Counted from the stretch's first letter, positions 1 to 14,400 are shown. The stretch: DNA of 64,000 nucleotides from Varroa destructor (GCF_002443255.2 NW_019211454.1:32966061-33030060); one strand, 5' to 3'. Made by a program: numbers and translations. Notes: generated from the letters alone by a model not told the origin.

Positions 1-3000
1 AGTTGTAACAACCGAACAGATGCACACAACACTATGGGCATCTGCAATCGGCCGTCAAATCATCCGACAGAGTAAACATTAGGGTGTGTTTGATGAACCT
101 CCAGTACATAAATGTCACGCTTTATAAATAAAATATGACCATCTTTAGTCTCTGTATAATATCTATAGGGCATAGGATTTCGTTGCGTGAGTGAATACCT
201 AGTTTTAAACCATGTATGATCATTTAATGATTGCTTAGCTGTAAACTAAAAAATCTCCATATACCGTACATGATTGATTTCGTTGTAGTGAAAAGTATCG
301 AGCTTTTTTCTACCCCTAACTACTGGGAACAAAGGAAAGTTGTGTCGGTTGAAGTTGACAGGATACAGATTCCGCACACACGGTTTAATTGATACCTATC
401 GGTCGCCACGAAAGGCAACGCATTTCCTTACGCTGTATTCTATCGTCGCGGTATATCAACGTAAGTCCATCGTATTAGCACCGTAGTTTTCCTAGTCCGG
501 GTCTCCATTTAAGCAATTAGATTAGCCGAGTCGAAAAAAGCATCCACAAAAAGCTAACAACCCGTTACGGATGCTTGTTCAGTTGATAATAGGTGTCGTA
601 CCAGGGCGTTTTTTTTACACTAGAACGCATATTGTTCCACCTAAGTAGCCGGCATCAAGAAGGCCTTTGTAGAGAAGCTCTTCTTCTTTCTCTATTATTT
701 GCATTTCAATGTATTGGATACAAGCCACCACAGTGTGTACGATGTTAGCTCGTAAATGTTAATCGTGCAATCGTTTTGATCAATGTGTGTACGAAGCGAC
801 GAAATTATTATCTAACAGCACTACAAAATGTCGAAGGCTTCTTCGGCTTTATTGTTGTTGCCGTGGCATGCCCATTGTGTAATCAAGAGAAGAAAAGCCT
901 CAAGAAAGAAGGCCACGTTTAGGCCAGAGATTTGCGGGACAGGAGGAGGATAATTGCTCTCTCTTCTAGATGCAAGCTTTGATATGATGAACCAAAGTGG
1001 GGACCTTACATCATTGCCACCGGCGCCGCGACTGGTCTTGACATCTGCCGTTAATAGTTACGTCCCTTTTGTATAACACAGTACACGGCGCAGTGTGCTA
1101 CTTGTGCAGTGTTATGGCACTTAATTGGGTTTCTGCTGCGTGCTTTTTGGCCACTGAAGAAGGACAAGGTTGCAAGCTCAATGAATGGTAATAAAAGGTA
1201 CTCACAAGGCAACCGAACTGCTAAAGGCGATAGTATTGCGTGTAAGTATGTACACCACAAATAGGTTCGGGGCCGCTTAATTTATTCGTAGAGATGCATT
1301 TTTGTCAATATATAAAATAAGAAAGATGTTATTTAAGATCAAAACGAGCATAAGGCATATACGTGAAAAGCAAATAAACAACCAAACGCAATAACTGGCG
1401 GACGTTGTCTTCTTCGTACTATAAAAATTACGTGATTTTTCTTTGTTTTTCTTGTGTATAGTGCTTTAAGTCTAATTTATTTTTCTTATATGGGATAACT
1501 CACGATAACATTCGTAGTATTCTGCGTATCGTTTTACAATAGGTCCACACTCCGGCCAAGGACAAAAGGCATGAACATACTTTTGTGCTATATCGATTCA
1601 TTCGCCACTCTTAGAAATCCTGTAGAGGTAACAACGGCGAAGAAACATTTAGCATGTCTAACAGGTTCACAACCATCTGGATAATATGGCGGTAATCGCA
1701 AGGTAATGCGAGAGGTAAATTTCAGTTCCTTATCTCGGTAATATTGGACCGCTTGTCCAATGATATGGGTACAATGCTTGTCTTTATTGCACAACTGCTA
1801 GTCGTAACGTTCTAATTCGAACAATATGCACAGCGAATTGCTTGCTTTGTCTTGGCTGGCGAGATTTATTGCCAGAAAGAGCAAGACACAAGACAACAGC
1901 AGGAAACAGCACGTCTGCCATGTTTGCTCTGGTGGGGCAACGAGATATGATGAGAAGGTGTATTGTGTCGCCGTTTACTCACCAGATTCCAATACGGCCG
2001 TCTACGCAATGACATGACTATTATTATAAATGATCAGTAATACTTTTTTCATACTGTTCAGTAACCGATGCAGCACACTATATTTAGCAGTCGTCTACAA
2101 AGGCATGTCTGCGTTTTCCCAGTAGAATCATGTCTGTGCGTGTGAGACACGCATGACATGTATGCGTATTTTTTATCTACTTGCAGGGGAAGTGGAGAGC
2201 GAGGTATGCGTTTCTATGTCTCTGATGTGGCCAGATGTTGTCTGCCTATTGTCTTCGTAAGCACAAGCGGACGACGCCCAGATTTTGTTGCTTGTCTGAC
2301 GATGCATGCCGGCTTGCTGTCTTGAAGAAGTTGCTGAAGTGTGCTTACCTAATTTTTACGTATCCCTGTCCATTTCAGGAGGAATGCAGCCTGTTCTGTT
2401 TCGGATGTTTCGAATGGTATTAGTGCAAGTTGTACGCAATGCTCTCTTCTTGACCGATTTCCTGCTTCGGCCGGCTTGTGTTGTCTGTCCCGCCTATTGT
2501 GTCGTCTGATTACAGTTCTTCTTTTTTTTTTTGCTTCGCATGACGTCGTGGTTATTTAGCTGTGGCCTCATGCTAACGCGAAGCTTTTGAGACATGCATA
2601 AGAGCTTCCAGTGCACCCGTGCTTGGCTGCATGTATATCTGTATTTCATTGTCCCGAAAAAGGAGAAAAAAGCGCTGCAATAGAGGCAGAATGGAGGACA
2701 AAGACGAGATAGGGAGGGCGTCGGGGTAGATGCCAGTAGCTCCTGGACCGCATTGTCCCTCCTCTCCCCCTTTTGATTGAAAAGACTGAACCTATTTGTT
2801 TGTCGCCCTGCAATTTCCTCGACCCCGTGCTTGCTTTCTGGCTCACTTTCCAAGTGCTTCTTTTTGATGTCACTGTCATTTTTTTTCACTCTGTACGTGT
2901 CAGCAAGAGAGATAAGCGACAGCATGGACAGCTGACACCGTCCTGCTAAATGCGTCGCCTAGAAGACTGCAAGTATGCAGCGAAATTGGTAAGGAAGTGA

Positions 3001-3498
3001 CGGCCGTGAGGAGTGCAGTAAGGAAGGAACTATGTGACACAGTGGCCCTGAAACGGTAGCAGACATTGTAGAAAAAGAAATCAAATCGAGTATAGTTGTC
3101 GTAAAATACATAAAGCAATTACAGGTTGACTATACAGTCACACGGAAGCACCTGTACAAACAATGTCAACGAGTTGAAACCAAGAACTTATTTCACCAAA
3201 AGCAAAGAATTAAAAGTGCAGAACAATATTAGGCAACTGCAAAAAAAGCTGAGTCAACGAATTTGTTGTACAGTCAGTCGAATAGTAATAGGGATATATA
3301 AAATGAAAAACAAACACAGTCTGTTACATTTTTATACAGTGCGGAAGCTAATATCTGGAAGCATATGTTTAGGGTTTTGCGGGACCAAATACAGCAGAGA
3401 GATTGTTTATTTAGACCGAAACTATTTCCGGCATTCTTTTCTGTTGTGATGCTTTTTATAAAGAGATCAAGCGTTATGACTCTTTACATGAATAATAC

Positions 3499-3501
<3 letters not shown>

Positions 3502-3532
<31 letters not shown>
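3502..3532. repeat. (AT)n microsatellite
   Basis: About 31 bases of uninterrupted AT dinucleotides. Tyr-Ile runs in short open frames across it come from the repeat and are not a gene. Confidence 0.97.
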
Positions 3533-3533
<1 letters not shown>

Positions 3534-3932
3534 GGGGCAAGCGGTATCGTTCGCTTTTTTACACGATTAAAACTTATGTAGCCAGCATGTCTGACGGTGA
3601 GTACCGGATGGTGAGCAATGAGTAGGTTCACTACCTGGTGACCAAACAAGTTCTACGTTGACTGCTATTTCTTTTAGATGTATTAAAAGCGTTGATCCAG
3701 AGAACCCTGACATCCTGAGGACACACAGGCTCTAGCAAGCGATATCAAACCGAGCGAGATCGGCAGAAAATACGAAAGCGGGTAGGAGTTTAATAAAATT
3801 GGGGGAATAGGTTGAGTTTAAGCATTGGGCGGCAATTAAACAGAACTACTTTATTTGCTTTGACCTATATTGTTCGACCAGGCGACTGCTTCCTCCCTCG
3901 ACCCTTTTTATCTCTTTATCTATCCCTACATT

Positions 3933-3951
3933 TATATATATATATATATAT
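3933..3951. repeat. (AT)n microsatellite
   Basis: About 19 bases of TA dinucleotides, about 400 bases from the larger AT tract upstream. Confidence 0.93.
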
Positions 3952-5924
3952 CATTTATATAACAGACTCCTTATATCAAAATATATTTTTGTGCCCGGAA
4001 GGGGCACAGAGGACGGAGCGTTTCAAACATGAGATAGAAACGCGACCAACTAGGGAGAAAAGGTTGAACCACGGGAGGTTAAGGCACACGCCCGGGTGAC
4101 GAACAGAGGAGCCAATAGTGAGTAGACCAATGGGAGAAGGGGAACAATAGATTCTTGCAGAGTGCGGAGTGAACATGTTCTCCCGGTAAGCGGTAGCAGG
4201 CAACGGTGGCGTGACCCTTGCAGCCAGCTGACAAGAGAAGCCAGCCAACTCTTTAGAGAAGAGACAGCCTGCTATCTACGGTAGAATTCGGTTATAACTA
4301 GTAAGAATGGTTCTAGTTCAGGTCGTAATATTGGAAATCTTTTCTGTACATCTGTTCTACGCAAACATGCGCCGTACTCCGTGCTCGCAGAAAAGGCGAT
4401 CGTTCTTACAAGACATTCGTATGGCTGTTTCCCATTTTTATATGGCCAGCTGTACTGATTATAGAAGTATTACATCCTAGATCTGTACTTTCCAAAGGAA
4501 AACGTAAATATTTTTTTAACTTAATCTTTACTGATGAAAAATGTTAGCGTGCGGGTCATACGCCAGAAACCGAAAGCACACGTTGCGTTAGTCAAATATT
4601 CGCGACATTGTTGCTATTTAACACCATTAGCATATATACTGTTAAGTAATTACGCCAGATCTTATTTGTACTATATAGCTAGGTTACCTATAGTTACCCA
4701 TTTAATAAATGGCAAAATGACACCAGATTCTTCCTCATACGATTTTTTAAAGCTTGATCATTGTGCATATATCTATACATGTGCCCCCATATACATTTTG
4801 TTCCCATTCACCTCTATATCTTTCAAACTCTATATGGTTTCCGAGAACAAGTCATCAGTCACCACTTTTCATAACCTTCACTGAAAGGGTTCCCACGCAC
4901 TCTGATTTGACGTAACACGCTTTCACTAAGATGTCTCGAAGGAACATCCTAAACAATGAACACTTACAGCCACTTGTCTTCTAGAGTTTCGGGAGCGTAG
5001 AGGCCCAAAGGAACAGATTCCGATTTTTATTTTGTGCCTTTTTCGGGAAAGGTTTAACCTATTCTCCCTTTCTAGCCGTTATTTCTTCACAAGGATTGCC
5101 TCGTTTTTTTCAACCTTCATTGACATGACGTGGACTGCGTTCTTACGCTGTTAAAAGCCACGTCATCTCATTTCCCCATATGCCGATATGTGTATGGCAT
5201 TGATTGAAAGTGAACTTTTGAAGTTCGCAAACTTGAACTACTTCGGAAATGACAGAACAATCCAGTATTATCCTTCGAAAATTCGGCTACAGATGAAGCC
5301 TCTACGGCAACTCACGTTAAGATTACAGCGTTGACGAAATAAATATCACAAGGATTTAATCAGTTATTCAGCATTGCGTCTGTAAATAACACGAACAACC
5401 AAGATGGCCGACCGTAATCAAAGTGAGTGGATATGGGTCGCGTGCTCGTTAAAATGAAGAATACAAGGCAAACAGAGGTGTGTACAAAAGTAGCGTTACG
5501 GATAAATATGTGCTCGTAATTAAGACCACTAATTATCGGAGTTCGATTGTTTCGAGAGAGAGGATTTTTCTAAATCTTAAACTAGCTTCACAAAGCAAAA
5601 GCACTACAATGACGGTGATATAATCCATATGGTCTATTTAGCTCGAAACCGTAGTAAAGGTTGTTAATGCGAACTTTAGTTTTTAGCTCTGGGGGGCTTT
5701 TTTCACAAGAAGTATATTGTGGATGGCGGTGTGGCGACCAGCAGCACCAAGCTATTTGTAGTTGGCAATGTAGCAAGTAAGCCACAGCGCCAATAGATGT
5801 TCTTTCAAACACGATCGGAAGGCGGAAGGACACGGCGAGCTACTGTTTTTCTGATGGCTCAAGCAATATTGTAGTCATAGAAGTCAATTAAGTTTAGTAA
5901 AAAAGATTCACATGTATTTGCGAT

Positions 5925-5943
5925 GATAATAATAATAATAATA
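5925..5943. repeat. (AAT)n microsatellite
   Basis: Trinucleotide run of about six AAT units, followed by imperfect copies (GATAATAAAT). Confidence 0.9.
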
Positions 5944-6638
5944 GCTATGATAATAAATGTTGTTGCATAATCCGGAAAGCTATCGGCGAGCTTTCGAGTT
6001 CGACATTGAATGATGGTGGAATCGATGACAACCAACATGTCTACCTAGGTCAGAATGCAGATGGCTAACCGTAAGGGATCAAAAGATTCAGAACAGCTGC
6101 TGATATCAAATCAGCCATTGCAAAGTAGTATCGTACAGGTGGCGCGACTCTAAGCTATGATGCCAGCATAGGTCAATTTCTCTACGCATCGTTTAGCCGT
6201 CGGATGAGCCACGTAAACCAAGGCCACACTGAGCATATCGTGTATCTCGCGTGAAGGTTAAAATGTTTATGTCGCTGCGTACAGACAGCAAAAAGGCTGG
6301 AAATGTATCGCACAAGCGCCACCCCTAACCCCACCACGAAACGGGGCACCGCTATTTGGACATATACATGTACTGGGTGTTTGGAAAACTCTATGGGAAG
6401 CTAACCAAAGTTTGGTGATATAAGAGTAATTTTCCATGCAATATTTTCTCCTTGCCTGTTCTCTAAATATGTACTTGGAAAATACTGCTTATTTGAAAAT
6501 AACAATAATAAGAGAATATTTTATTGGCGGACGAAGAACTTACCTAGAGGTTCTTTCAGCTCCCATGGTTCTTATCTTCTTCGAAAATAAGAAGTGTCTT
6601 ATCTGAATTCTTATTATGTTATAGTGCACACTATTCGT

Positions 6639-6666
<28 letters not shown>
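6639..6666. repeat. (TA)n microsatellite
   Basis: About 28 bases of pure TA dinucleotides in an otherwise featureless AT-rich stretch. Confidence 0.97.
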
Positions 6667-6669
<3 letters not shown>

Positions 6670-8021
6670 CTCCAACCCCTAAAGTATCCTCTAACGAATT
6701 GCATGTATACCTAATTAGTCTACCAACCTCCTGAAACAATCAAATACTGGAAAACATCCTGAAAAATACATGTAAGCAACAGTTTCGCTTTTGACACACA
6801 CGGCGATTTGGATTTTTGGACATGCACTCCTTGTCCAGTGGTTTCTGTTTTTTCCCTCTATATAGCGATTTACGTATAGTTGAAAGTTCCATGACAAGCA
6901 ATAATAGCATGCCTGGATATCACGAACCCATTGGCCTGCGTCCGACCACACTTTACCCGGAACAGGCTAAAGGACTAAAGCATTACATACAACTAATATT
7001 TGTATGGCCTGTGCTACAACTTTAGATATAGCCATCGAGAAGCTGTGTAAAGCTTTTTCTTCAAGAGGGTCTCTTTGTAAGCGAAGCCAGTTTTAACGAA
7101 AACGTAGTCCTGATAAGAAACGTATCGGATGTCTCTTGCGCCGTACGTTGAAGATTTGGATCAGTCGAAGAAAAAGTGTCAGACTCGGCCTTGTGCTGTC
7201 ATGCTATCATGAAATTGAGACTTTACACTGAATAGCCGACTTGAAGAAATCTTTTTTGACTAATTGGTAAACTGTAGTTTTCATCTTCGGAACCCAAAAG
7301 TTATTGTAGTTCTTCGGCTTTGTTCAGGTTAAAAAACCATAGTTTTCACAATCTCTGTTACTAATTTAAGGACTATTAAACAGCCTGCTAGAATGAGTAT
7401 TTTTTTACTTTACCAGAATCAAAGTTTATCCGTATCAAATATAGCGTCTTAAAAAACCTGATTCTGAATAAGCGATGGTGGCATAACAATGACTACCACT
7501 GGTAATTACCATAGAGAAACGGTTCAGCTTGTCAGACAAAAGCAGATTTTCAGAACCACGTTCGTATAGGAGCGTAAGTTTGCGAACTTGTTTTGACATG
7601 AATGCCTGAGCGAACTTTAACTAACCAATCAAATAGCAAGTCCCAACAAAACTCAGTGAACTAATAATGAAAAACCCACAAACCTACAAGGACAAAAAGT
7701 ACTAATTAACCTGACCTGAAGTTAACTTTCATGTTATATTAATTTTTTCCCTGTCAACGTTTCGCGCTAATGTTTGTTGAAATCAAATTGCGTTCCATGG
7801 ACAACGTACTTTACCTAGAATAAGGCACCTCGAGATCACGGTCCAGTTCTATAGGAGTGCCTGCTTCTCGTCTCTGTTTGCGATCTCTGACAAAAAGAGC
7901 TATACTTTAAAGCGCTAAGTTAGGCTCTTCGTCTGTACAAGAAGACACTACCACAGAGTAGTATAAATATGACATTTATCCGTTGCTGCCGACGGCAGGC
8001 ACGGTCGAGTCATCGAGTACG

Positions 8022-8511
8022 TTACATCTGTTTTGTAATAGAAAGGCGGCCCGGCATCTGGCCGAAGACCACTGTACTAAGCGATACGTCGTTTGAAAAA
8101 TACAACGATACGATCCCTGAACAGAAGACTGGTGCCGGCCCGCGGCGCTTGCCCTCCACTTGAAGTGTGACGCTTAGCTCGTCATGAGTGCCCAGTTTGT
8201 ACAAATACACTCTGGTCGGGTGTAGAGGTAATATGAACAATAGAGGTGGTCGGCTGGTCGAGGACCCCTAGAACAGACGACGAGGACTGGTAGTATATGA
8301 ATGCGCGTCGCGCTGCTCGACTGCGTCCAGGTGGGTTGTCGATTAGGAGACAAAGTGTCGCGACTCCAACATAGTAAGGAACGACGTCGATAGCCGAAGC
8401 GTACGCCAGCTTGCTTGGTTTTGCTGCGATGTCAAATATGGAGACTCGGCGAACATGAAAGGGCAGACAAAAGAACCTAGGCTCCCGTAGGCAGACTGGG
8501 TCCTTCGACAA
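8022..8511 (-). other. GC-richer stop-poor island, possible unrecognised exon(s)
   Basis: Two minus-strand open frames overlap here. One, from 8511 to 8182, has 109 codons; the next, from 8240 to 8022, lies in another frame. Codons in both often end in C or G, unlike the AT-rich flanks. Neither frame shows a known domain, and neither has an ATG near its beginning. A plus-strand frame (7969-8163) is also open. It could be a degraded gene, an exon pair or a CpG-richer regulatory island. Chance alone gives several open frames of this size in the window. Confidence 0.15.
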
Positions 8512-9595
8512 GGACGGTTACATCTGAATTCTTTAACGGTTTAGGCATCACTTTCGAATAGGTGGGATGAAGAAATAATACATCAACAAAATAGGACAGG
8601 CTGATAGGAAAGCTGAATAAGGAACTAGTTTTTAGCTATTGTCGGATCATTGTGTGATAGCTACGACTCAGCATGGTCTCATCAGTTGTCGGAAGGATTT
8701 TGAACTTTTCCTCACGTTCGTGCACGGAAACAGCTGAGCTGTCACAAGCGAACGCAGTCGGCCAATAAAGTTCAAACGATTGTTTGGTAATAATACCCAC
8801 GTTTCAAGAATTCACCCGTTGCAACAAGGTGGTAAATTAGGTATTCTATATAAATAAATAGACAAATAAAGTGATATAAATATTACATCTCTCGTCTGCG
8901 ATGGCATGCTCTGTAATTTAAACAAATATGCGAATATATTTCACTCGAAGATATACAAAAATAGGAAATATGTATGTATATATGGAAACCATTTGTTCGC
9001 TTCATTTCTTATCTTGCCAATAACGGTAGAACCACAAGCTAACCGTATTGACCAAATATCCCGGTAAGCAGTTTTGGTCCATCCTTATGTTATCAGACAT
9101 CACGTTTTCTCTTATCCCTAATATCCGTTACCATTTGCTGTGTCAACGCTCAGTCTATCCACTTATTATATATAACCTGGAGCTAGCTCGCTAACTTTAA
9201 TTGACCGAAAAAGACTTGTCGCTCTGATTAGTCAACATCTCGGTCCTTGGTTCTCCCATTTAGAGCGTTTCAAATTAAGCTTACACCCTTAGCAGCTGTC
9301 CATGTCGGCCTTAGAGTTTCCGTTATTTTGTCTACCCCTTGCTGTCTCAAGGTCAGTTTAAAAGGTATGTTTCAACTGGATTGTATTATATAGCAGCCTT
9401 TCTTCAATTGTATTTACATTTTTATATTGTAAGATTCGTATCAACAGGTAAATATTTCTACACACCATCTAACTCTAAGATGGTACTTGTCATCCTAAAT
9501 GGTTAATTAGCAAAACCAATTTATCTAAATACTCCTGTCACTTTCGAGCTCGGTCTTCCGATTAACGAGACTAAAACATTGACAATGAAATTCAG

Positions 9596-9714
9596 ATGAG
9601 GATGAAGGCTTCCCCGTGTCTAAGAGGAAGGACCCTGAATATTATCAAGCCATTTATGTGCCTCAGCCTCAGTTTGACGGTTACAACAACAGGGAGATCT
9701 TTTACGCATCATAG
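9596..9714 (+). CDS. Possible terminal exon of an unrecognised gene
   Basis: After a TTCAG acceptor-like site, a 38-codon frame runs to a TAG stop. It starts in an acidic run (EDEGFPVSKRKD), continues through EYYQAIYVPQPQFDGYNNRE and ends IFYAS. The acidic-basic, Tyr-rich composition resembles a cytoplasmic tail, and the ending loosely recalls the EFYA tail of syndecans, but no homology is claimed. The acceptor has a poor pyrimidine tract and no upstream exon was found. If real, it would be the last exon of a plus-strand gene starting further left. It could equally be a chance frame. Confidence 0.2.
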
Positions 9715-11335
9715 TAAGGGCAGAGCTAGAAAACAGTGGTCACGGCTGTGATAATTGAAAATCCGCACAGCCTATTAGTACTAGTAGATACATACGGGAT
9801 CCCCGTTTTTTTTTTGAGAAATTCTAGCCCTACGGGATCTATGGAGTTTGGGCAGATTCAAGTCGGCATACGTGGGGATGACACTAAGCCTTGACGCAAT
9901 ATCTCACAGTCGCTTAATATACCCATTGACTGGCACTCCGACATTTCTCAAAAATATTCGAAAATCATAGCGTAGTAGGACATTTACACAAACGCGAAGG
10001 TCAGTCAAAATCGGCCGAAGTAAATTTTTCATTTTCCTCAAGTCCAATTAAGATGAACGTCAGGTGGACAGAGACGAACAAAAGTAGGCGTCATGTCAAA
10101 GGCGCCTTGCAGTGCATCGGTTCTGTCATCTTATTTGCGAAACGCAAGAACACTATGAATCCAGACTTTTTTTTTTATCGTATCACTCCGGCCAGTGTAG
10201 CCTAACCAGATCAGTGAATCAACTCGCGGCCTTAATATCACCGAATTTAACATGTTCATACATGCACGCAACCATACGTAGTTGTAGCTTTCGTTACATA
10301 TTGTACATTTACACAAACGATGTAAAATAAATGATATCCCTAATACTTTGTCAGATTTTGTCGTACTCCAAACGACATGATCGGTACTTGAAGCAGGCTG
10401 AGCCCGCAGCTGTTCATTAACGAATCAAACTTTTTGCCCAAGTACATAACGCCGACTTCATACAGCTTCGCCGAGCCATCCTATCATTATCATACGAATA
10501 CGTATACGCTGAATACATCTTCAACTGAACTGCCCTAAGCATCTTCCATGCCCATTTGCTTTAGATGACTGCATGCAGTCAAAAGCTTTATATGTATCAG
10601 AGCTATTTAAAGCAGCGGATGCGGACAAAGGAAATTCAAAATAGATCCGAGAGAGCTGTATAACATTCATTGTAACAGCTGCAAATTCTGTGGCACTATA
10701 CTTAGTTTAAGTATCCTATGGAATATACGGCGTTTAGCCATTATCATACCTATTTTACTAGAGCAAGCGGTCTCAATGTATAGCGGACTTTTCTGCATCA
10801 GCTGGGAAATTTTTTGCGAGTCGCATGGGGTCAGATCATCATCAGCAGCAGCAGCACATTCACTATTTATTAAGTCTTCGAAATAGGAAAAAACTTTGTG
10901 AATAATAATAAGGAAACCTTGTGAGAGTCGCTTGACACCAATGGACGATGCCAGTTTTCAATTGAATACTTGTTTTGACGTAAACGTGAAGTCTGTCTGG
11001 TTTAAGGACACCTGCTCGTGCAAGACAAAAATGACATGTAGGAAATTTTCTCGGGTTTTACTTACGTGGGAGTTAATACTTAAGTTAAAACTAAGTAGGT
11101 ACAATGCGCTCGATTAGTTAGAAATATCTGGCATGAATTTTTAGGGTAGAAAGCTAAGTCTTTGGTCGAAAACCAACAGGGATTGCTGCTCCAAGTTTCG
11201 CAAATGAGACATAACATTACGCAGTCCTTGTAAATAAAATCATTTTATACCAGAAATAAAATAGAGAATATGAACTGGCATAGTAACTGCCTAGAAATAG
11301 ACTAATACTTTATAATAAATTCGTCTGATTTTCAG
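9715..11335. other. Non-coding stretch before the first recognised GT92 exon
   Basis: Only short open frames without domain features are present. Depending on where the GT92 gene starts, this is intron or intergenic DNA. Confidence 0.6.
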
Positions 11336-11456
11336 TTATCGCGGTTCGCCGAATTCGTTGAGATGCATCGGCTCCTAGGTTATCAGCACTTCTTTTTTTA
11401 TAACCACACCATCGGCCCGCACGTCGGTGCTCTCGTTAATAACTACGTACAACGAG
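11336..11456 (+). CDS. GT92 gene, first recognised exon
   Basis: The exon follows a TTTTCAG acceptor, starts in phase 0 and leaves one base before a GTAAGC donor. It encodes RFAEFVEMHRLLGYQHFFFY, then a segment ending ALVNNYVQR. This is the family's 'E-hydrophobic-E-x-x-R-L-L-G' entry into the catalytic fold. There is an internal ATG, but the matching residues continue upstream of it to the acceptor, so this is an internal exon rather than the start. Confidence 0.9.
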
Positions 11457-14400
11457 GTAAGCCAATACTGTACTATATACGCGGTATAAACAAACGAAGT
11501 AAACGCTCGAAAGCTACTATAATGAAAATTCGTTACGGTAAAGATATACTTTTGACGTTAGGTAAAAGATTAAAGGACCGCACACGTCCATGAAATACCG
11601 GAATTTATGTTCAGCTGTGAGGGTTCTGCGCTAACAATCTGCGATCTTGTTAGAAACCGTGTATCTTCATTTTGAAGAAGATAAATATAATTTGAAGGTA
11701 CATAGTCTTTACTTCTGCTAATTAGCCGTTGTGCATTTGTGTACATGCATTACCTTAGTCGCATATGAAAGTCCGGCTTTTTGTCCCCCCAGCCATTTTC
11801 ATCACATCCAGCCAGGAATCTTGCGATATAAGCGCGCGAGACAATGTGCTTATAGCATATTGACTGGTATCTTTGATTTCTGCTCGTCTTTATCTCTGCC
11901 TTGAAAATCGGTGGTTATCATTCCTATTCTTTGCTTTGTTTACCAATTGAAAGAGGTATCAGACATCGTTTTCCTGTAATGTTTACTTGATTTACACAGC
12001 ACGTACGTTTCTATTTGCCCTACTAGCCCCTAGACTACACGGAAATCTACGGACTTGATCCGGACTGGTTGTTGTAATTTAGTTCCGTTAAAAAGGGTCG
12101 CTTGAGTTTTGCGTCCCGCTTTCTATTAATGCCTAAAAGGATACATTGACCATGTAGCTATATTTGTCTAAATTTATGGCAGGTTAAGTGTGTAACTATA
12201 AGAGAGAGAATTTAACTTCTCTCTCTCAATATGGATGCGCCATGTCGTCATAGACGCTGACCCGAAAAGTCTTCCTTACTTTTGCATTCCTTTCCTTAAG
12301 ATTAAAAAAGATAATTTTGATTGGTCCACGATTTGAATCGAGCGTTGGTTCAAAATCACATGTATGCGTCATAAAGCCTGTCTATACTAGTGTTTAGCCG
12401 AAGCAGACAATCCTACTTGTTATTTCTCCTATTGGAGTAAGTGCATTGCACGTATTTACAGGTGGAATGATAAGACACAATGAATTACTACCTAATGAAA
12501 CTTTCATATAACGCCTCCTGACCCTTCATGCTGTGCATGTTCATGTAGAAAAATAATTGTGGCCTGATATTAACCTTCAGTCGGTCGGAGTATCTAAAAA
12601 CCTAATTATTTTAGATTTTGTATTGAAAATAGTTCAACAAACGTTTTTTTGAATGCCTCCTTGTCTCGTTCCAGAATGCGTTCGTTTAGTTGACTCGGAG
12701 TTATAATTCTTATTTAACTTCGAAGTTGTGCTTCTCCTACCCACGCGACAACAAAACAGATACGTTCTAGTTAGGTGCAATGGGCAGGGAACTCAATCAT
12801 CTAGTCCAAATGCTTGTTGGTTTCGGACGCCCTCGAAAACCAGTTTTTCTTTCTAGGTCTTGCTCACTTTTTCCTTAACTCTCTACCGTTGCCTTGCGAG
12901 GTGTGTGGGCAATCAGAAATTTTTGGGCCACAAAAAACGTTCTGGAGCCGAGGGCCGCCATCTAATCCGACGTTGGCGGCTGGGCCTCTCACCTCGTTTG
13001 TCTCGCATAATATTAAGCATAGAAAAACATTCGTCTGCATCATGTAGCAGCTGATCAGCCACGTATTTATCCACTACAGTATGTTTCAATCTTCTATCAA
13101 GCGAGCGTCACTACATAAGCTCTGTACGCTTTAGAGTTTTAGTTACTAAGCCCTTGACCACTAACCCATGTGCTGAAATTTTATTCCATCGCAATAAATC
13201 AACGACACGAATAGTTAATAAATTATTAACTTTTTTTTTACATGTAAAGTTTCTCTTGAATCTAAAAAACATTAACGCCATGTACAGAATATTTATGAAG
13301 GCAAAATTTATGAACAATTATATAATTATTATTGTAATTTAATAGATAATAAAAAAAAATAAGGATGATTTGTAAAGTACTTCCTGTAAGTAATGTTTAC
13401 GATGAACGTAAAATTGATGGAAATATATATTTACATTGTAGAGTTTTGAGGTTTCGTATCAATCACTCGTAACTGAGCGTTGTAATTGCTTCGGTATAGT
13501 AGTCATTAGATTGCCGGTTTACCGACAGTAAAAGCAGCAGCTTTGTGATTCGTTTCATTTTTATGTTGTTTTTCTAGCCTCTGTCATGGATGTTTTTATC
13601 GTTATTATTCTATTTCTTCTTCTATCCAATTTACTGCACTTTCAATTTTTGGATGCACAAACGCGACCCGTATGCTGCGTCCTGCCAATGACATCGAAAC
13701 CATGTTCGCCCAAAGTCGGTTTGACAGGCTTGCGCAGATGCCCGTTGGATCTGCCCGTTAATCTTGCGTGTCTTTACACTGTCTGGTTGCCATAAATGAA
13801 ATTATCTAAGCCGACGGCCATTTGGGTGACTTGGTACAAGTATTGCAATAGAACAGGACTTTAACTAGCAAAGAGGCCAGTCATCTCATTCACTTCAACC
13901 TATTTTGCCCTGTCAATGTCCATTGATTCGCCGCGCTGACCGCTGGCTTTGAAAGGCGCCGTCGGCTGTGACGAGCTCAGTCACGTCTTCCTACTGCTCG
14001 GTTGAGGTTCGCTGCAGCAATGGGGAGTAGAAGTCCTTATGAGCTGTTTGTGCAACGCACGTTGTTTATAGTAATAGCGATGTGACAGTCCTGGATCAAC
14101 ACAATGGACGAATCGAGAGACGCTTGCCGTGACGGGCACAGGGGGCACTAGTCGCAAGATGGTATACATACGCGTGTACATCTACGCGAAAATTTTCGTA
14201 TAACCTCTTCGCAAGCTACTCTTTCTCGCCTCCCGACATGACGCTCTGCTTGTTTTTTTGCCAGCAGCAAGAGCTTTCTTCCCCATTTCAGAGATTTCTT
14301 ACACTTGGATGCAGAAAGGGATATGTACATCTTATTGAGGCTAGGTATCAGTTAGCCTATTCTAACGTTTATAGCTGGATACTCAGCTTATTTTACTGAA

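Larger units (their letters stand above)
1..9594. other. AT-rich region without a confident gene
   Basis: No exon with a recognisable domain could be supported here. The stretch holds (AT)n tracts near 3.5, 3.9 and 6.6 kb, an (AAT)n tract near 5.93 kb, and a GC-richer island at about 7.97-8.51 kb where open frames overlap on both strands. The missing 5' exons of the downstream GT92 gene could lie here, but no stem-region motif of that family was found. Confidence 0.6.

Noticed and set aside
2494..2925. 143-codon minus-strand open frame starting with ATG
   Set aside because: Frames of this length are expected about once by chance in the window; it ends in poly-Lys from a homopolymer, and two other frames are open in the same place.
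3365..4099. Frames with Tyr-Ile runs
   Set aside because: They are translations of the AT dinucleotide repeats.
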